From the NCBI GenBank assembly GCA_030689595.1, contig JAUYHP010000008.1, positions 1 to 32,588 of the forward strand: a stretch of DNA of 32,588 nt, in the 5' to 3' direction. Each line of letters opens with the position of its first letter. Positions within the stretch are counted from its first letter, which is position 1. This DNA is from a bacterium (GTDB taxonomy: Bacteria > Patescibacteriota > Minisyncoccia > UBA6257 > WO2-44-18). Positions 1 through 9,377 of this stretch are shown piece after piece. Position numbers and translations under genes: made by a program. A model generated the notes under the pieces. The model was not told the DNA's origin. It ran no database searches and saw only the letters and a program-made list of their open reading frames with translations.

Positions 1-1
1 T

Positions 2-430
2 AATTTTCAGGTTACAAACAAATCACAATTTCTCTTCGTAGTTACAGAGCCAAAATATGAAAAAGGGGTTGATATTATGATGCAGTGTAATCTCAATGGG
101 CAGAATTATGTTTTCTCTCCAAATTCAGGGATTGTATTTCAACAAAAATCTTCTCTCGGAAATATTATTGAGGAATTTGGCAAAATACAAAGTATACTCA
201 TAAACTGTAACCCAGCACCGCAAGATGTTAAATTAATTCCCACTGAACAAGTTGTAGTTGCTCCTAACGCACAGGTTCAATTCATTTATAGCGAAGAAAA
301 ATATCACCTGAGATTTTTGCCAGACAAATGGAACTATCCTTTAACTATTTTACAGGTGACTATTCTCCTTGGGATTTTTCTTGGAGCTTATTATGAAATC
401 TTGAGATTTGTGAAAAAGGGTCTCAAATAA
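2..430 (+). CDS. Hypothetical protein with C-terminal transmembrane segment, 5' truncated by window edge
   Basis: The reading frame is open from base 2 upstream of the listed ATG at 77 (NFQVTNKSQFLFVVTEPKYEKGVDI-MMQ...). Hydrophobic C-terminus LTILQVTILLGIFLGAYYEI. Confidence 0.6.
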   Translation, partial: NFQVTNKSQFLFVVTEPKYEKGVDIMMQCNLNGQNYVFSPNSGIVFQQKSSLGNIIEEFGKIQSILINCNPAPQDVKLIPTEQVVVAPNAQVQFIYSEEKYHLRFLPDKWNYPLTILQVTILLGIFLGAYYEILRFVKKGLK

Positions 431-447
431 TCGGGAACAAAACTTTC

Positions 448-1284
448 ATGCAAGAAATGAAAATTAAAATCGGAGATAGAGAATACACGCTAAACAACAA
501 TAACGGCAAATATGATAGAGCAAAAAAAGACGCTGGAGAAAATGCTACATCTGAACAAATTTTGGCTCATTACGATAAATTGGCCGGTCTTATTAAAGAT
601 GAGAATGATGCTAAGGTTGAGAATGGCAAGTTTTGGGAGAAGGAACGGAAAGAAAGATTTATAGAAAAAGCGGTCACAGATGTTGAGGGGAGAGAAAAAT
701 TTCACGAAGATTTTCTTAAATATCTTAAGAAAGAGCAATCAAATTACGCCAAGCTGATATTACAAGAAAACTTAATTTCGTACGAAATAATTTCCCTATT
801 GTTTCTTATACACTCGATTATAAATGTAGATTTTATCGGTAAGAATAATAATTTTCAAAAATCGGAGATTTTTGTAAAATTCACCCCAAAAGATTTACAG
901 GCAAAAACACTGGGACAACTGATTCAATATTTGGGAATTTTTCTTAACAACAGCCAATTTATTGCAAAGTTAAATAAACTTAATGCATTACGCAACAAGA
1001 TAACTCATAATATTTTTTATCGTTATCAAAGATTTACAGATGTGCATAGAGAATCAGCGAAAGCTGTTGCGCAAGGAGAAGAAATTTTAGACGAGTTTAA
1101 AATTATTATTGAAAATATTATTAAATCATCCAAGAAAAACATGATTAAAGAAATTAAAGGGACGGATAAAATTAGTGATTCCAGACTTGTAATCAATGAT
1201 AATTTTAAGGATTTGGATAAAAGATTAAAAAAAGTAGAAGAAAAGTTAAAAATCAAAACACAAAAGCCGAAATCAAAAAGTTAG
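448..1284 (+). CDS. Hypothetical protein with possible HEPN-like helical domain
   Basis: 278-aa ORF, helical, with RNKITH (R-x4-H) inside LNALRNKITHNIFYRY. Charged coiled C-terminus. Confidence 0.65.
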   Translation: MQEMKIKIGDREYTLNNNNGKYDRAKKDAGENATSEQILAHYDKLAGLIKDENDAKVENGKFWEKERKERFIEKAVTDVEGREKFHEDFLKYLKKEQSNYAKLILQENLISYEIISLLFLIHSIINVDFIGKNNNFQKSEIFVKFTPKDLQAKTLGQLIQYLGIFLNNSQFIAKLNKLNALRNKITHNIFYRYQRFTDVHRESAKAVAQGEEILDEFKIIIENIIKSSKKNMIKEIKGTDKISDSRLVINDNFKDLDKRLKKVEEKLKIKTQKPKSKS

Positions 1285-1293
1285 AAAAACTCT

Positions 1294-1644
1294 ATGACTA
1301 AATACGAAAAGTTGATATTAAAAGCAGTAGTTGATCGGGGTGGCCTTTTGTCGCCAGCAGATTTGATTAATGGGATCGCCCGACAAGATCGGCGATTGGT
1401 AGAAAATTTAGTAGTAAGAGGATATATCGAAGAAGTACCGCAAGATATGGAAGGGGTTAGACTTGGCTCGACTTATACATTAAATTTTTACAGAGCTACA
1501 GAAAAAGGGCTTTTAGTTTTTTCTCCTTGGTACACAAGGATGTGGCATGTGTTGAGGGGCGATGTACGCACTATGGTAATTGCAGCAATTACGGCTCTTA
1601 TTACATCGGCGATTGCTATTTTCGTTGAAAAGTTTTTGCGGTAG
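1294..1644 (+). CDS. Small winged-helix-like protein with C-terminal transmembrane helix
   Basis: 116 aa. N-terminal wHTH-like pattern (LSPADLINGIARQDRRLVENLVVRGYIEEV), then a TM helix TMVIAAITALITSAIAIFV. Confidence 0.6.
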   Translation: MTKYEKLILKAVVDRGGLLSPADLINGIARQDRRLVENLVVRGYIEEVPQDMEGVRLGSTYTLNFYRATEKGLLVFSPWYTRMWHVLRGDVRTMVIAAITALITSAIAIFVEKFLR

Positions 1645-1665
1645 ATAAAATAGCCAATAAGGTTT

Positions 1666-1779
1666 ATGGATGAAGAAAAAGAGCGGCAAAAAGAAATAAA
1701 AGAAAAATTGGAAAGCGAGGGGCTTGATCCCGACGAGTTTGATGGGGACGAGCAAGAAGAGCTCGCCGATCTTCTTTAA
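1666..1779 (+). CDS. Small acidic protein (37 aa)
   Basis: MDEEKERQKEIKEKLESEGLDPDEFDGDEQEELADLL; below the ORF-track cutoff; tightly spaced to the next ORF. Confidence 0.5.
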   Translation: MDEEKERQKEIKEKLESEGLDPDEFDGDEQEELADLL

Positions 1780-1785
1780 TCAAAT

Positions 1786-1959
1786 ATGGTCAAAGTCATT
1801 AAACAAAACGACAAAGAATTATATCAATGCGAGGAATGCGGTTTTCACTATGAAAACCGCGAGTGGGCTGAGAAATGCGAGGTGTGGTGCCGGGAGCATA
1901 AGAGTTGCAACATTGAAATTACGGCTCATGCCGAGGAAAACAAGAAGCCGGCAGAGTGA
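1786..1959 (+). CDS. Small Cys-rich zinc-ribbon-like protein (57 aa)
   Basis: MVKVIKQNDKELYQCEECGFHYENREWAEKCEVWCREHKSCNIEITAHAEENKKPAE. CxxC plus further Cys; below the ORF-track cutoff. Confidence 0.65.
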   Translation: MVKVIKQNDKELYQCEECGFHYENREWAEKCEVWCREHKSCNIEITAHAEENKKPAE

Positions 1960-2007
1960 TCTGCCAGCTTCTTGAGCTCGTCAAATTCGTGGCGCCAAGG
2001 GTGCAAA

Positions 2008-2027
2008 CCTGCCTGCCGGCAGGCAGG
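2008..2027. repeat. Perfect 20-bp palindrome CCTGCCTGCCGGCAGGCAGG
   Basis: The sequence equals its own reverse complement; sits inside repeat copy A and is absent from the equivalent place in copy B. Confidence 0.9.
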
Positions 2028-2085
2028 GCTCTGGCCCGGCGGTGATCGCTCGCCACAAGGGCACACAAGCGGTAATTCGGGGTAA

Positions 2086-2104
2086 CCCTTCGACAAGCTC
2101 AGGG
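2086..2104. repeat. REP-like hairpin CCCT-TCGACAAGCTC-AGGG
   Basis: Same 11-nt core TCG[AG]CAAGCTC with complementary flanks as at 2134, 18684 and 18795. Confidence 0.85.
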
Positions 2105-2133
2105 CAAGTTCTACCAGTAATTCACGATCTTGA

Positions 2134-2152
2134 TGGTTCGACAAGCTCACCA
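2134..2152. repeat. REP-like hairpin TGGT-TCGACAAGCTC-ACCA
   Basis: Same core as 2086, with a different but still complementary stem. Confidence 0.85.
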
Positions 2153-2209
2153 CAAGACGGCGACCCGCCTTCACTAAAGTTTCGGACGGGCAAGAATGTT
2201 GCCGGAATT

Positions 2210-3784
2210 TTACCAGTAGTTGACTATCTTGAATGGGGAAATCGAGCCTTTTATTTCCCAGATTGCGGTTCGAAATGCGTGAAGCGCGCGGAGCCCAGTA
2301 GGACAAGTAGCCAATTCGAGGACCGCATCAAACGGTTTTCGCATTGTAAACTCTAACTTTTTGCCCGATACGGTCGGGTTCTGAAGTATGAAGCCGAGTA
2401 TGGCTCGTTTTTCCATTGGTTCAGAACTTTCAAAAATGTTGGCAATCCTGCGCGAGAGGTTTATGACCGTATTTACATAGACATGATACTCGTGATCGGC
2501 TTTTGTGTATTCGTCTAATTCAACATTGAGCCGATATTGCCTATCTTTGAGCTCTTGCAACTTTTTGTCATAGTCATCGGATGTAATACTCTTGTCGAGC
2601 CGCATATCCAATAGGGCCTGAATCCTGCCCTGCGTTTTATCGTAATCGGTCCGTATGCGCTCAATTTCGCGGCTATGGAACTCTGCCTCGCCGTCATTCA
2701 GCGCACGAAGCTCGGCAACCAGCCGCTTCTGCACCTCGCGGGGTATCTTCCTAAACTTATCAAAAACCCTCTGTATGGGCTCAAGAAGCGTCTTTTCGGG
2801 TACATATACCCGCTTGCATATGTGCTTCGAGTTTGTGCAGCTGTAATAGATAAACTTGAGGCCACTCTTTTTTATCTTCATTTCTGGGGTATAGAGGCAG
2901 CCGCATTTTTTGCAGGGCAAGAGTCCTTTGAAGATAAAGTTATCGGCAGCCGAAGCTAACTTTGAGGGCATTCGGCGCCTGCTTGCTCTTACTTCTTGGC
3001 ATTTATCAAAAAGCTCTTTCGTAATAAGCGGCTGGTAGCGATGCGGGTATTGCCCGTGCTTTTTTGAATAGGCCATTCCGTAATAAAAAGTGTCTTGCAG
3101 AATAAGTTCTATGTTGCTTCGGGCAAGTTTTTGTCCATCAAGCCCGCGTAGTCCCGTCTTGGTCATTTTTTCCCAAAGCAATGTTATTGAATAGGAGCCC
3201 GTTGCGTAGAGTTCAAATAGTTTCTGTAGCAAATGCCCGCGCTCTGGATCGGGCACAATGTCTTTCTTCCCATTCTCAAGGTCAATGTTGATGTAGCCGA
3301 TGCGCGGCTTTCCAGCCCATTCGCCGTTGCGCCTTTTTGTTTCAAAAGCTCGCTTGGTGTTATCGCTGATGGCGTTTGAGTAGTATTGAGCCAAGCTAAC
3401 CGCGATATTGAAGTGGAATAAATCTGTTGCGGGAGAGTCCCGATGCAAGACGAGATTGTCTGACGGAAAGTGAAGCTCTATTTTTCCATCTCGGCGCAAT
3501 CTTTCAAGATCGGGCAGGCCGACAAGGAAGTCCCTCGTTAGCCGATCCACTTTGTCGCAGCACAATGCCACGACTTCTTTGAAGCCGCTGACATAGTCAA
3601 TAACCTTATCAAACTCTTTTCGATGCTCTTTATACGCGGATTCGTCAAAGATAAACTCCTTGTCGAGTTCAAGTCGTGGCACTCGGTCAATATAGCCCCG
3701 CATCCGCGCCTGCTGTGCTGGCAGCGAGTTGCCCGCTTCTTTTTGTTCCTGTGTTGATACTCTGGCAAGGATTATCGTTTTCAT
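2210..3784 (-). CDS. Large serine recombinase/integrase
   Basis: Resolvase N-terminus (MKTIILARVSTQEQKEAGNSLPAQQ), recombinase domain (NTKRAFETKRRNGEWAGKPRIGY), zinc ribbon (CKKCGC...YYSCTNSKHIC), coiled C-terminus. Confidence 0.95.
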   Translation of the reverse strand: MKTIILARVSTQEQKEAGNSLPAQQARMRGYIDRVPRLELDKEFIFDESAYKEHRKEFDKVIDYVSGFKEVVALCCDKVDRLTRDFLVGLPDLERLRRDGKIELHFPSDNLVLHRDSPATDLFHFNIAVSLAQYYSNAISDNTKRAFETKRRNGEWAGKPRIGYINIDLENGKKDIVPDPERGHLLQKLFELYATGSYSITLLWEKMTKTGLRGLDGQKLARSNIELILQDTFYYGMAYSKKHGQYPHRYQPLITKELFDKCQEVRASRRRMPSKLASAADNFIFKGLLPCKKCGCLYTPEMKIKKSGLKFIYYSCTNSKHICKRVYVPEKTLLEPIQRVFDKFRKIPREVQKRLVAELRALNDGEAEFHSREIERIRTDYDKTQGRIQALLDMRLDKSITSDDYDKKLQELKDRQYRLNVELDEYTKADHEYHVYVNTVINLSRRIANIFESSEPMEKRAILGFILQNPTVSGKKLEFTMRKPFDAVLELATCPTGLRALHAFRTAIWEIKGSISPFKIVNYW

Positions 3785-6723
3785 ATGATTTTATTGGCGA
3801 ATGCTCCAAAGTTATCAAACCAGTATCGTCTGTAATTCTCTGGGACTTCAGCAACGCCTCGTTTTGGTTTAAGCAAAAGTTTCGTGCTTATATTGAAGCC
3901 GTTAAATGAGAAGGATTTGGTTTCTTTTTTCTCGCCGCTTTCAAATATCCTTGAATACCCATCAATTTTTCTAAGCCCGTCAGTGTGTTCAGTTCCTTTA
4001 GGATCAACGAATAGGATTGTGTAATCTTTGCCTTTTTGCATCCAGAAGATAAAGTCGGGTTTGAATCTTGCCATATCGTTTTCCTTTGGGCTGTAATACG
4101 GGACATAAACCTCATCCAGCGTTTGATCGAGTTTTGAGAACATCCACCAATCAAATTGCTTAAATACATTGTCATCCTGCTGTAGATATTCTTCCAGCTG
4201 CTCTATAAAACGGACTTCGCTTTCAACATCAATGATATGGTTGAGATAATCTACTTTTTCATCTTCCGATATGATCAGCGGGATATAGTAATGATTTTGA
4301 ATGTATTTGATCTTTAGCTTTTTATTCTTGTATTCAAAGCTCTGCGCCTCAAATAAGCTCATCTGCTTTCGTGCAAATTCTTCTCGCGATATTTTTCCAT
4401 ATTTTTTATCCAATTCGCGCTGCCTTTCTGGATATTCTTTTATCTTACCGATTTTCTGTTTTATTTCTTCAAACTTCTCACCATCGTTGAATTTTATTCG
4501 TTTGAAGTGGACGATCTCATTTTCTAACTTTTTGAATTTATCGAACTCTTGATCCCTGACGCTAAAGTAATCCAGTATTCTATCAACGAGCAGATCGGGC
4601 TCATCAATTGACCTTACTTCGTTAAAGTCAAAGTATTGTTCTGCGGCCTCAAAACTTTCAGCCGCTTTTTTGATGACTTTTACCTCGCACTCAAACTTTG
4701 CCAAAGTAACCTTCTCGCCAAGATAATTGAACATTGATTTTGCCAGCGTCAAGTCATCATGGCTTATGCCATATTTTTGCGGTTCTTTTTTTTCGGCAAA
4801 TATCTTTTCGGATTTTCGATAGGTTGGTATAAGCAATAACCGTTTTTCCGCATCCTTGTTTATGACAAATTCCGCGCCTAAATCCTGTTCCTGCTTTTCT
4901 TCTTTGAGTGCTTTAATTATTTCTTTGAGATTGTCTGCGTTAGTCCCGAATACAAACAAACTCTCAAGCGCTTGTATATCGCCCCTAACCTTGTTAAAGA
5001 GTTCGGTTTTTATCTCCCTTGCGTTGTGCAGTTCCAAAATTCTTTTCCGCTTATTTTTTTGCGGCTCTATCCTTACGCCTCGGCCAACGGATTGCAGGAC
5101 GAATTTCTTTGCGTCGCTTCCAATGCCGATGTTTACGAACAAGAGGATATTCGGCCTGTTTGAATCCCAGCCCTCGTAAAAGGCGCGGGAGCCCATCAGG
5201 ATATTGATTTCAGAGTCATCGTGGTTAATTCGCTTGAAAACGCTTTCATTCTCAAAACTTTCAATGATTTCGTAGCCCTCAAGCGTTTCTTTAAGCCAGC
5301 CAGAAATATCGCCTATTTTTATAAGTCCGAACGGCTTTTCGGAAGTTTTCAGTTTGAAGATGATCTCGTTCCTATTATTCGGAATTTTCAAAACCTCTAT
5401 ATTACCAGAAGATTTAGCATTGAAAATTTCTTTGAGAATGTCTTTATAGCCAATTTTCTTGAGTGCAGTTTTATCTATCTCAACATTAATACCCTCAAAC
5501 TCATATTGCGGATTTTCTTCAAATTCCTTTATTAGTTCCTGTTTGGCTTTCTCTATCAGATCGCTTCTTATTTCGTTTTGAGCTATCTTTTCCAGCTCGG
5601 AAAAGAATAGTTTCAAGTCCGCATCTTTCGTATCAACGGAATTGACGAGGGTAAGAAGAAGTGGCCGATGATATAATTTTTTGTCTTGTTTCCGAACTTT
5701 TTCAAAATACTTATTGATGTAAGTGAGCAGTATCAGCGTTTTAAGAACGATTTTCTGCTTTGTGATTTTGGAAAAGTCATCTTGATCGCGGAAAGCGGTA
5801 ACTTCCGCGCTTGATATATAAATATGCTTCCCGTATCCTTCCTCGATGAACTTTGAAAGATTGAAATTGAAGGCGCAGGTTGCATAGTCCCGCGGATCAG
5901 TAAAGGTAGCAGAGAAGTTGAACAGAAATCCGTTTCTGGAAAGAATTGAGTATAAAACTTGTCTTTTGCTATCCTCTCTATCGCCCTTATGCGCTTCATC
6001 GAGAAGGACATACCATTTGCCATTATTGTCGTAATTTTTGAAATTGACTATTTTTTCTTTGTGTTCGTCTGATATTAAATCGGATCGGTAATAAAATACC
6101 GTTATCTCATTTTTCGCAAACGGCAAGGCATTTTCTCGTTTGACACTCTCATAGTCCTTTAAGCTCTTAAGATTGATTCTTGTTTCAAAGTTGAAGCTAT
6201 TAAATTGATCTACATGACTTTTGAATTGCTCAAGCAGGTCATCTCTATGCGCTAAGAACAGAATATCGTTCTGGGGTATTTCTTTTTGGCGCATTAAAAT
6301 GCCGAGCATATCAATGAGCTTTACGATGATCAGCGTTTTTCCAGAGCCGGTGGCCATCCAAAAGCTCATTCGATTTATAAAATGCGCAAACGCGATTTTG
6401 CTGTCCGTTGTCGGATAGTCCTGATCAAATTCTAAGAGATGGCTCGCAGCTTTTCTTTCTCGCGTCAAATCATAGTCAAAATTTGAGCTCAAGCCGTTGG
6501 CTTGGTATTGCTCAAAGAGTTGCTCTTTATTTCCTTTCTTCTCTTTATAAAAAAGCCATAGGGCTTTCAGCGCGTTTTGCAAGCCATCTTGCTGGAAACC
6601 GAACAGGGTCTTATCAGACGAGAATCTACCGAAGTCAAAGTCCTGCCATCTTGCGGGCAAGTCATCAAACGGGATGTCCTCAACGATGTCTTGTAAATAC
6701 AACTTTGACATATTTACCACCAA
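3781..6723 (-). CDS. Type III-like restriction subunit (Res): SF2 helicase with C-terminal PD-(D/E)XK-like motif
   Basis: Walker A MATGSGKT, DEAH box (LLDEAHKGD), SVGRGVRIEP motif VI, C-terminal FKPDFIFWM...TILFVDPKG; adjacent to Mod. Confidence 0.88.
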   Translation of the reverse strand: MVVNMSKLYLQDIVEDIPFDDLPARWQDFDFGRFSSDKTLFGFQQDGLQNALKALWLFYKEKKGNKEQLFEQYQANGLSSNFDYDLTRERKAASHLLEFDQDYPTTDSKIAFAHFINRMSFWMATGSGKTLIIVKLIDMLGILMRQKEIPQNDILFLAHRDDLLEQFKSHVDQFNSFNFETRINLKSLKDYESVKRENALPFAKNEITVFYYRSDLISDEHKEKIVNFKNYDNNGKWYVLLDEAHKGDREDSKRQVLYSILSRNGFLFNFSATFTDPRDYATCAFNFNLSKFIEEGYGKHIYISSAEVTAFRDQDDFSKITKQKIVLKTLILLTYINKYFEKVRKQDKKLYHRPLLLTLVNSVDTKDADLKLFFSELEKIAQNEIRSDLIEKAKQELIKEFEENPQYEFEGINVEIDKTALKKIGYKDILKEIFNAKSSGNIEVLKIPNNRNEIIFKLKTSEKPFGLIKIGDISGWLKETLEGYEIIESFENESVFKRINHDDSEINILMGSRAFYEGWDSNRPNILLFVNIGIGSDAKKFVLQSVGRGVRIEPQKNKRKRILELHNAREIKTELFNKVRGDIQALESLFVFGTNADNLKEIIKALKEEKQEQDLGAEFVINKDAEKRLLLIPTYRKSEKIFAEKKEPQKYGISHDDLTLAKSMFNYLGEKVTLAKFECEVKVIKKAAESFEAAEQYFDFNEVRSIDEPDLLVDRILDYFSVRDQEFDKFKKLENEIVHFKRIKFNDGEKFEEIKQKIGKIKEYPERQRELDKKYGKISREEFARKQMSLFEAQSFEYKNKKLKIKYIQNHYYIPLIISEDEKVDYLNHIIDVESEVRFIEQLEEYLQQDDNVFKQFDWWMFSKLDQTLDEVYVPYYSPKENDMARFKPDFIFWMQKGKDYTILFVDPKGTEHTDGLRKIDGYSRIFESGEKKETKSFSFNGFNISTKLLLKPKRGVAEVPENYRRYWFDNFGAFANKII

Positions 6724-9176
6724 ATCAATGGTTTAATAAGTTTGTAATCCATATCGCTTGTATCTATCTCGCTACCATCAGAAAATTCAACCTTATTGCC
6801 CTTGATTGCCTTGATCCATTTTCCAGTTAGGTTTGAGAGCGTTTCGGCAATATCAATGTCGGGATAGAGTTTGCTTAAATCAACCCTCACTTTGTTTTTC
6901 TTGTAGTCAATTTCCAATGCCGAAAGCATTTTCTCGTCTTTCATAAACACATAATCCTGATACGCTTTATCGCTGGATTTGCTGAATAAATCGCCGTCTT
7001 GGTATTTACACTTTGCCAGCGCATCCTCGTATTGTTCGAGTTCGTAGTATTTGAAGAATCCACCGCCTTGCCAATTAACATCTTTCGATAAGTGCGGCCT
7101 TCGATCAACATTGGATAGAGTCATTTTTTGATCGCCAAACAGCACCCACTTCATGCGTCCCATAACACCTAACTTTTTGCCATCTTCGGTTTGATATAAC
7201 TCATCGAAATGTTCGCCCATTTCTACACCAATCCATCTTCGGTTTAATTTATGGGCAACTGCAGTTGTAGTTCCTACGCCCAAGAAATAATCCAGCACAA
7301 TATCTCTTTGTTCTGTCGATGATTGAATTATTCGTCTTAGAAGATTTTCTGGTTTCTGCGAGGATGTGAAACTAAAACTCTCGCTAACTCGCATTTCTGA
7401 TTGGGTGAAAGAGAATATATCATTCCAAATATCGCCGACTGGGAAAATCTTCTCATTTATATCTATTTTCTGTAGTTCCAGTTTATTACCCTTCCACTTC
7501 TCAATTTTGAATTGGAAATCCTCAATCTTTTTTGGGGATGTCTTTTTTGGAGAAGCTATTAAGTCGAGCCAGCTAATGCCAAGCTGGGTAGTATTTCTAT
7601 TTGGCTTCCATAACTTTCTGAATAAATACTCATCGTTTCTGCAATAAAATAAGGTTTGGTGCTTAAGTTGGAAGTTATCTCCGAAACTCTTATAGCCAAA
7701 GAGGTCTGCCTCTTCGTCCTTTGTTGCGTTGGTATTAAAAATTATTTCGCTAATCTGAGAAAACTTATCTTTAATTAACTCTTTTCCGAAAACATTCGCA
7801 TTATCATCTAAGTGAAGCCAATAAACCCCATTCTTTTTTAGTAAGCCGATACCAGCATTTATTCGATCCCGCATTAAACTTAGCCAGCTCGAATCTTTGA
7901 ATCTATCTACATACGGAAAATCTTCGCCAGTATTGAATGGCGGGTCTATGTAAATCGTTTGAATTTTCCCCGTAAATTTAGGAAGTAGTGTATTTAATGC
8001 CTGATAGTTTTCGCTTCTTATTAACCAGCCATCCAACTGATTATCCAAGTCCTCGAAAGAACTCAATAACTCTGATTCTAAGTCCTTGAAGTGTTTCGTG
8101 TCGATAGGCAAATGCTCATATTTTTTATCTTCGGTAGTGTTACTTGGTTTGAACTTTTTATCAACGATTCCAAGTTCCTGCCATTCCATAATTTGATCCG
8201 TAAGCCCTTTATGCTTAAGAATCTTTTCGAGGGTTTTCTTATCCTTAATTCTATCCAGCGTAATGACATAGCTGCTTTTTCTTACAAACTTAGGTTTATT
8301 CCAGATCTTAACCAGCTCATCCTCAAACTGCGATATGAATTCAATCGATTTGAAAGCAATACTTTTTAGTATCTGCAATTGATTTACCCTGTCTGCGCCC
8401 CATTCTTTTGCGCCATCCCAAAAGTACTGATAACTCCATAATTTGAATTGCTCTTGCAAAAATGCACGCGCGTTTTTATTTACGAAATAATCAACCTCAC
8501 TCTGCTTCTCGAATAAACGGAATGCCTTTGTCAGTAAATCTTCGGTAATTTTTATATTCCTTTCCTTGAGCTTGCTTAGAATTTCATCTGTTTTAGTTTT
8601 CGTATTCCTCTCAGAGTATTTAACTGTAAATACAATTGTTTTATCCTCGCGAACCTGTTTTATTTCGAAGAACAACGAGCGTTTCTCATTTGCCTTTTTG
8701 CCTTCGATTTGGCTCGCATCAAAATGGAATTTTATGGAATCTTTTTTATCTTTTTTCTCAATTTGGTCGGCATCAAAGTAAAACCTCAGCCCGTTAAATT
8801 CAATCGGCATACTCCTAAATAGCCGATCTGTTTTGACATAGTAGAGCATCTGGGTTTTCCAGAAGAGAATGACATCTTTTTCGTCCGTATAAACTTTTTC
8901 GTAGACATTGTTATGAAATGGCGTTGAGTTGAAATAAATTGATCCGCTTTCGGTAAAGTAGCGGCTGAAAAATGAGTGTAGCTTATCAAAAAGCTCTTCT
9001 CTGAAGGCTGGGTGTTTCTCGATGGCTTTATCAATATCTTGCTTGAGAAGTTTTTCAATCTGGGAGTAGTAGCCCGATTTAATCTTCATCAGATTGATAA
9101 ACCCGCCCTCGCCCTCAATCTTGGCGCCAATAAATACATCCTGAAGTGCCTTGTAAAATTTTTGTTCTTTGGTCAT
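6714..9176 (-). CDS. Type III-like site-specific DNA adenine methyltransferase (Mod)
   Basis: DPPF catalytic motif (IYIDPPFNTGEDFPYVDRF) preceding the SAM motif DYFLGVGTTTAVAHKLNRRWIGVE (beta-class order). Confidence 0.92.
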   Translation of the reverse strand: MTKEQKFYKALQDVFIGAKIEGEGGFINLMKIKSGYYSQIEKLLKQDIDKAIEKHPAFREELFDKLHSFFSRYFTESGSIYFNSTPFHNNVYEKVYTDEKDVILFWKTQMLYYVKTDRLFRSMPIEFNGLRFYFDADQIEKKDKKDSIKFHFDASQIEGKKANEKRSLFFEIKQVREDKTIVFTVKYSERNTKTKTDEILSKLKERNIKITEDLLTKAFRLFEKQSEVDYFVNKNARAFLQEQFKLWSYQYFWDGAKEWGADRVNQLQILKSIAFKSIEFISQFEDELVKIWNKPKFVRKSSYVITLDRIKDKKTLEKILKHKGLTDQIMEWQELGIVDKKFKPSNTTEDKKYEHLPIDTKHFKDLESELLSSFEDLDNQLDGWLIRSENYQALNTLLPKFTGKIQTIYIDPPFNTGEDFPYVDRFKDSSWLSLMRDRINAGIGLLKKNGVYWLHLDDNANVFGKELIKDKFSQISEIIFNTNATKDEEADLFGYKSFGDNFQLKHQTLFYCRNDEYLFRKLWKPNRNTTQLGISWLDLIASPKKTSPKKIEDFQFKIEKWKGNKLELQKIDINEKIFPVGDIWNDIFSFTQSEMRVSESFSFTSSQKPENLLRRIIQSSTEQRDIVLDYFLGVGTTTAVAHKLNRRWIGVEMGEHFDELYQTEDGKKLGVMGRMKWVLFGDQKMTLSNVDRRPHLSKDVNWQGGGFFKYYELEQYEDALAKCKYQDGDLFSKSSDKAYQDYVFMKDEKMLSALEIDYKKNKVRVDLSKLYPDIDIAETLSNLTGKWIKAIKGNKVEFSDGSEIDTSDMDYKLIKPLIWW

Positions 9177-9182
9177 AGGTTT

Positions 9183-9371
9183 TTATTTCGTTTTGGCCTT
9201 ATTCATAAATCGCTCGAACTCGGATTTTTCAATGCGAAACTCTTTGCCTATTTTGTAGGCCTTGAGTTTGCCCGCGTCTATGTAGCGGTAGATCGTCATC
9301 ACATTGAGCGATAACTTTTCGGCGAGCTCCTTTGCCGTGTAGTATTCGGGTTGGTTTTTGTCTTTTGGCAT
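9183..9371 (-). CDS. Excisionase/MerR-like helix-turn-helix protein
   Basis: 62 aa: YYTAKELAEKLSLNVMTIYRYIDAGKLKAYKIGKEFRIEKSEFERFM. Confidence 0.88.
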   Translation of the reverse strand: MPKDKNQPEYYTAKELAEKLSLNVMTIYRYIDAGKLKAYKIGKEFRIEKSEFERFMNKAKTK

Positions 9372-9377
9372 ATGATT

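Larger units (their letters stand above)
1980..2296. repeat. Repeat copy A: intergenic sequence plus recombinase 3' end, with three embedded palindromic repeats
   Basis: Core segments match 16537-16655 (TGGCGCCA...CGCTCGCCAC...GGTAATTCG) and 18603-18796 (ACCAGTAATTCAC...CGGACGGGCAAGAATGTTGCCGG...TAGTTGACTATCTTGAATGGGGAAATCGAGCC...GAAGCGCGCGGAGC). Confidence 0.85.

Noticed and set aside
1926-2356. ORFs 1926-2306 (-) and 2042-2356 (+)
   Set aside because: They are read-through of the REP and palindrome repeats (LSLSKG, STSSGQ, RQAG-type peptides) overlapping the recombinase 3' end, not credible genes.
3538-9058. Numerous short ORFs antisense to or overlapping Res, Mod and the recombinase
   Set aside because: Out-of-frame shadows of long, motif-supported genes; no independent motifs or start signals.
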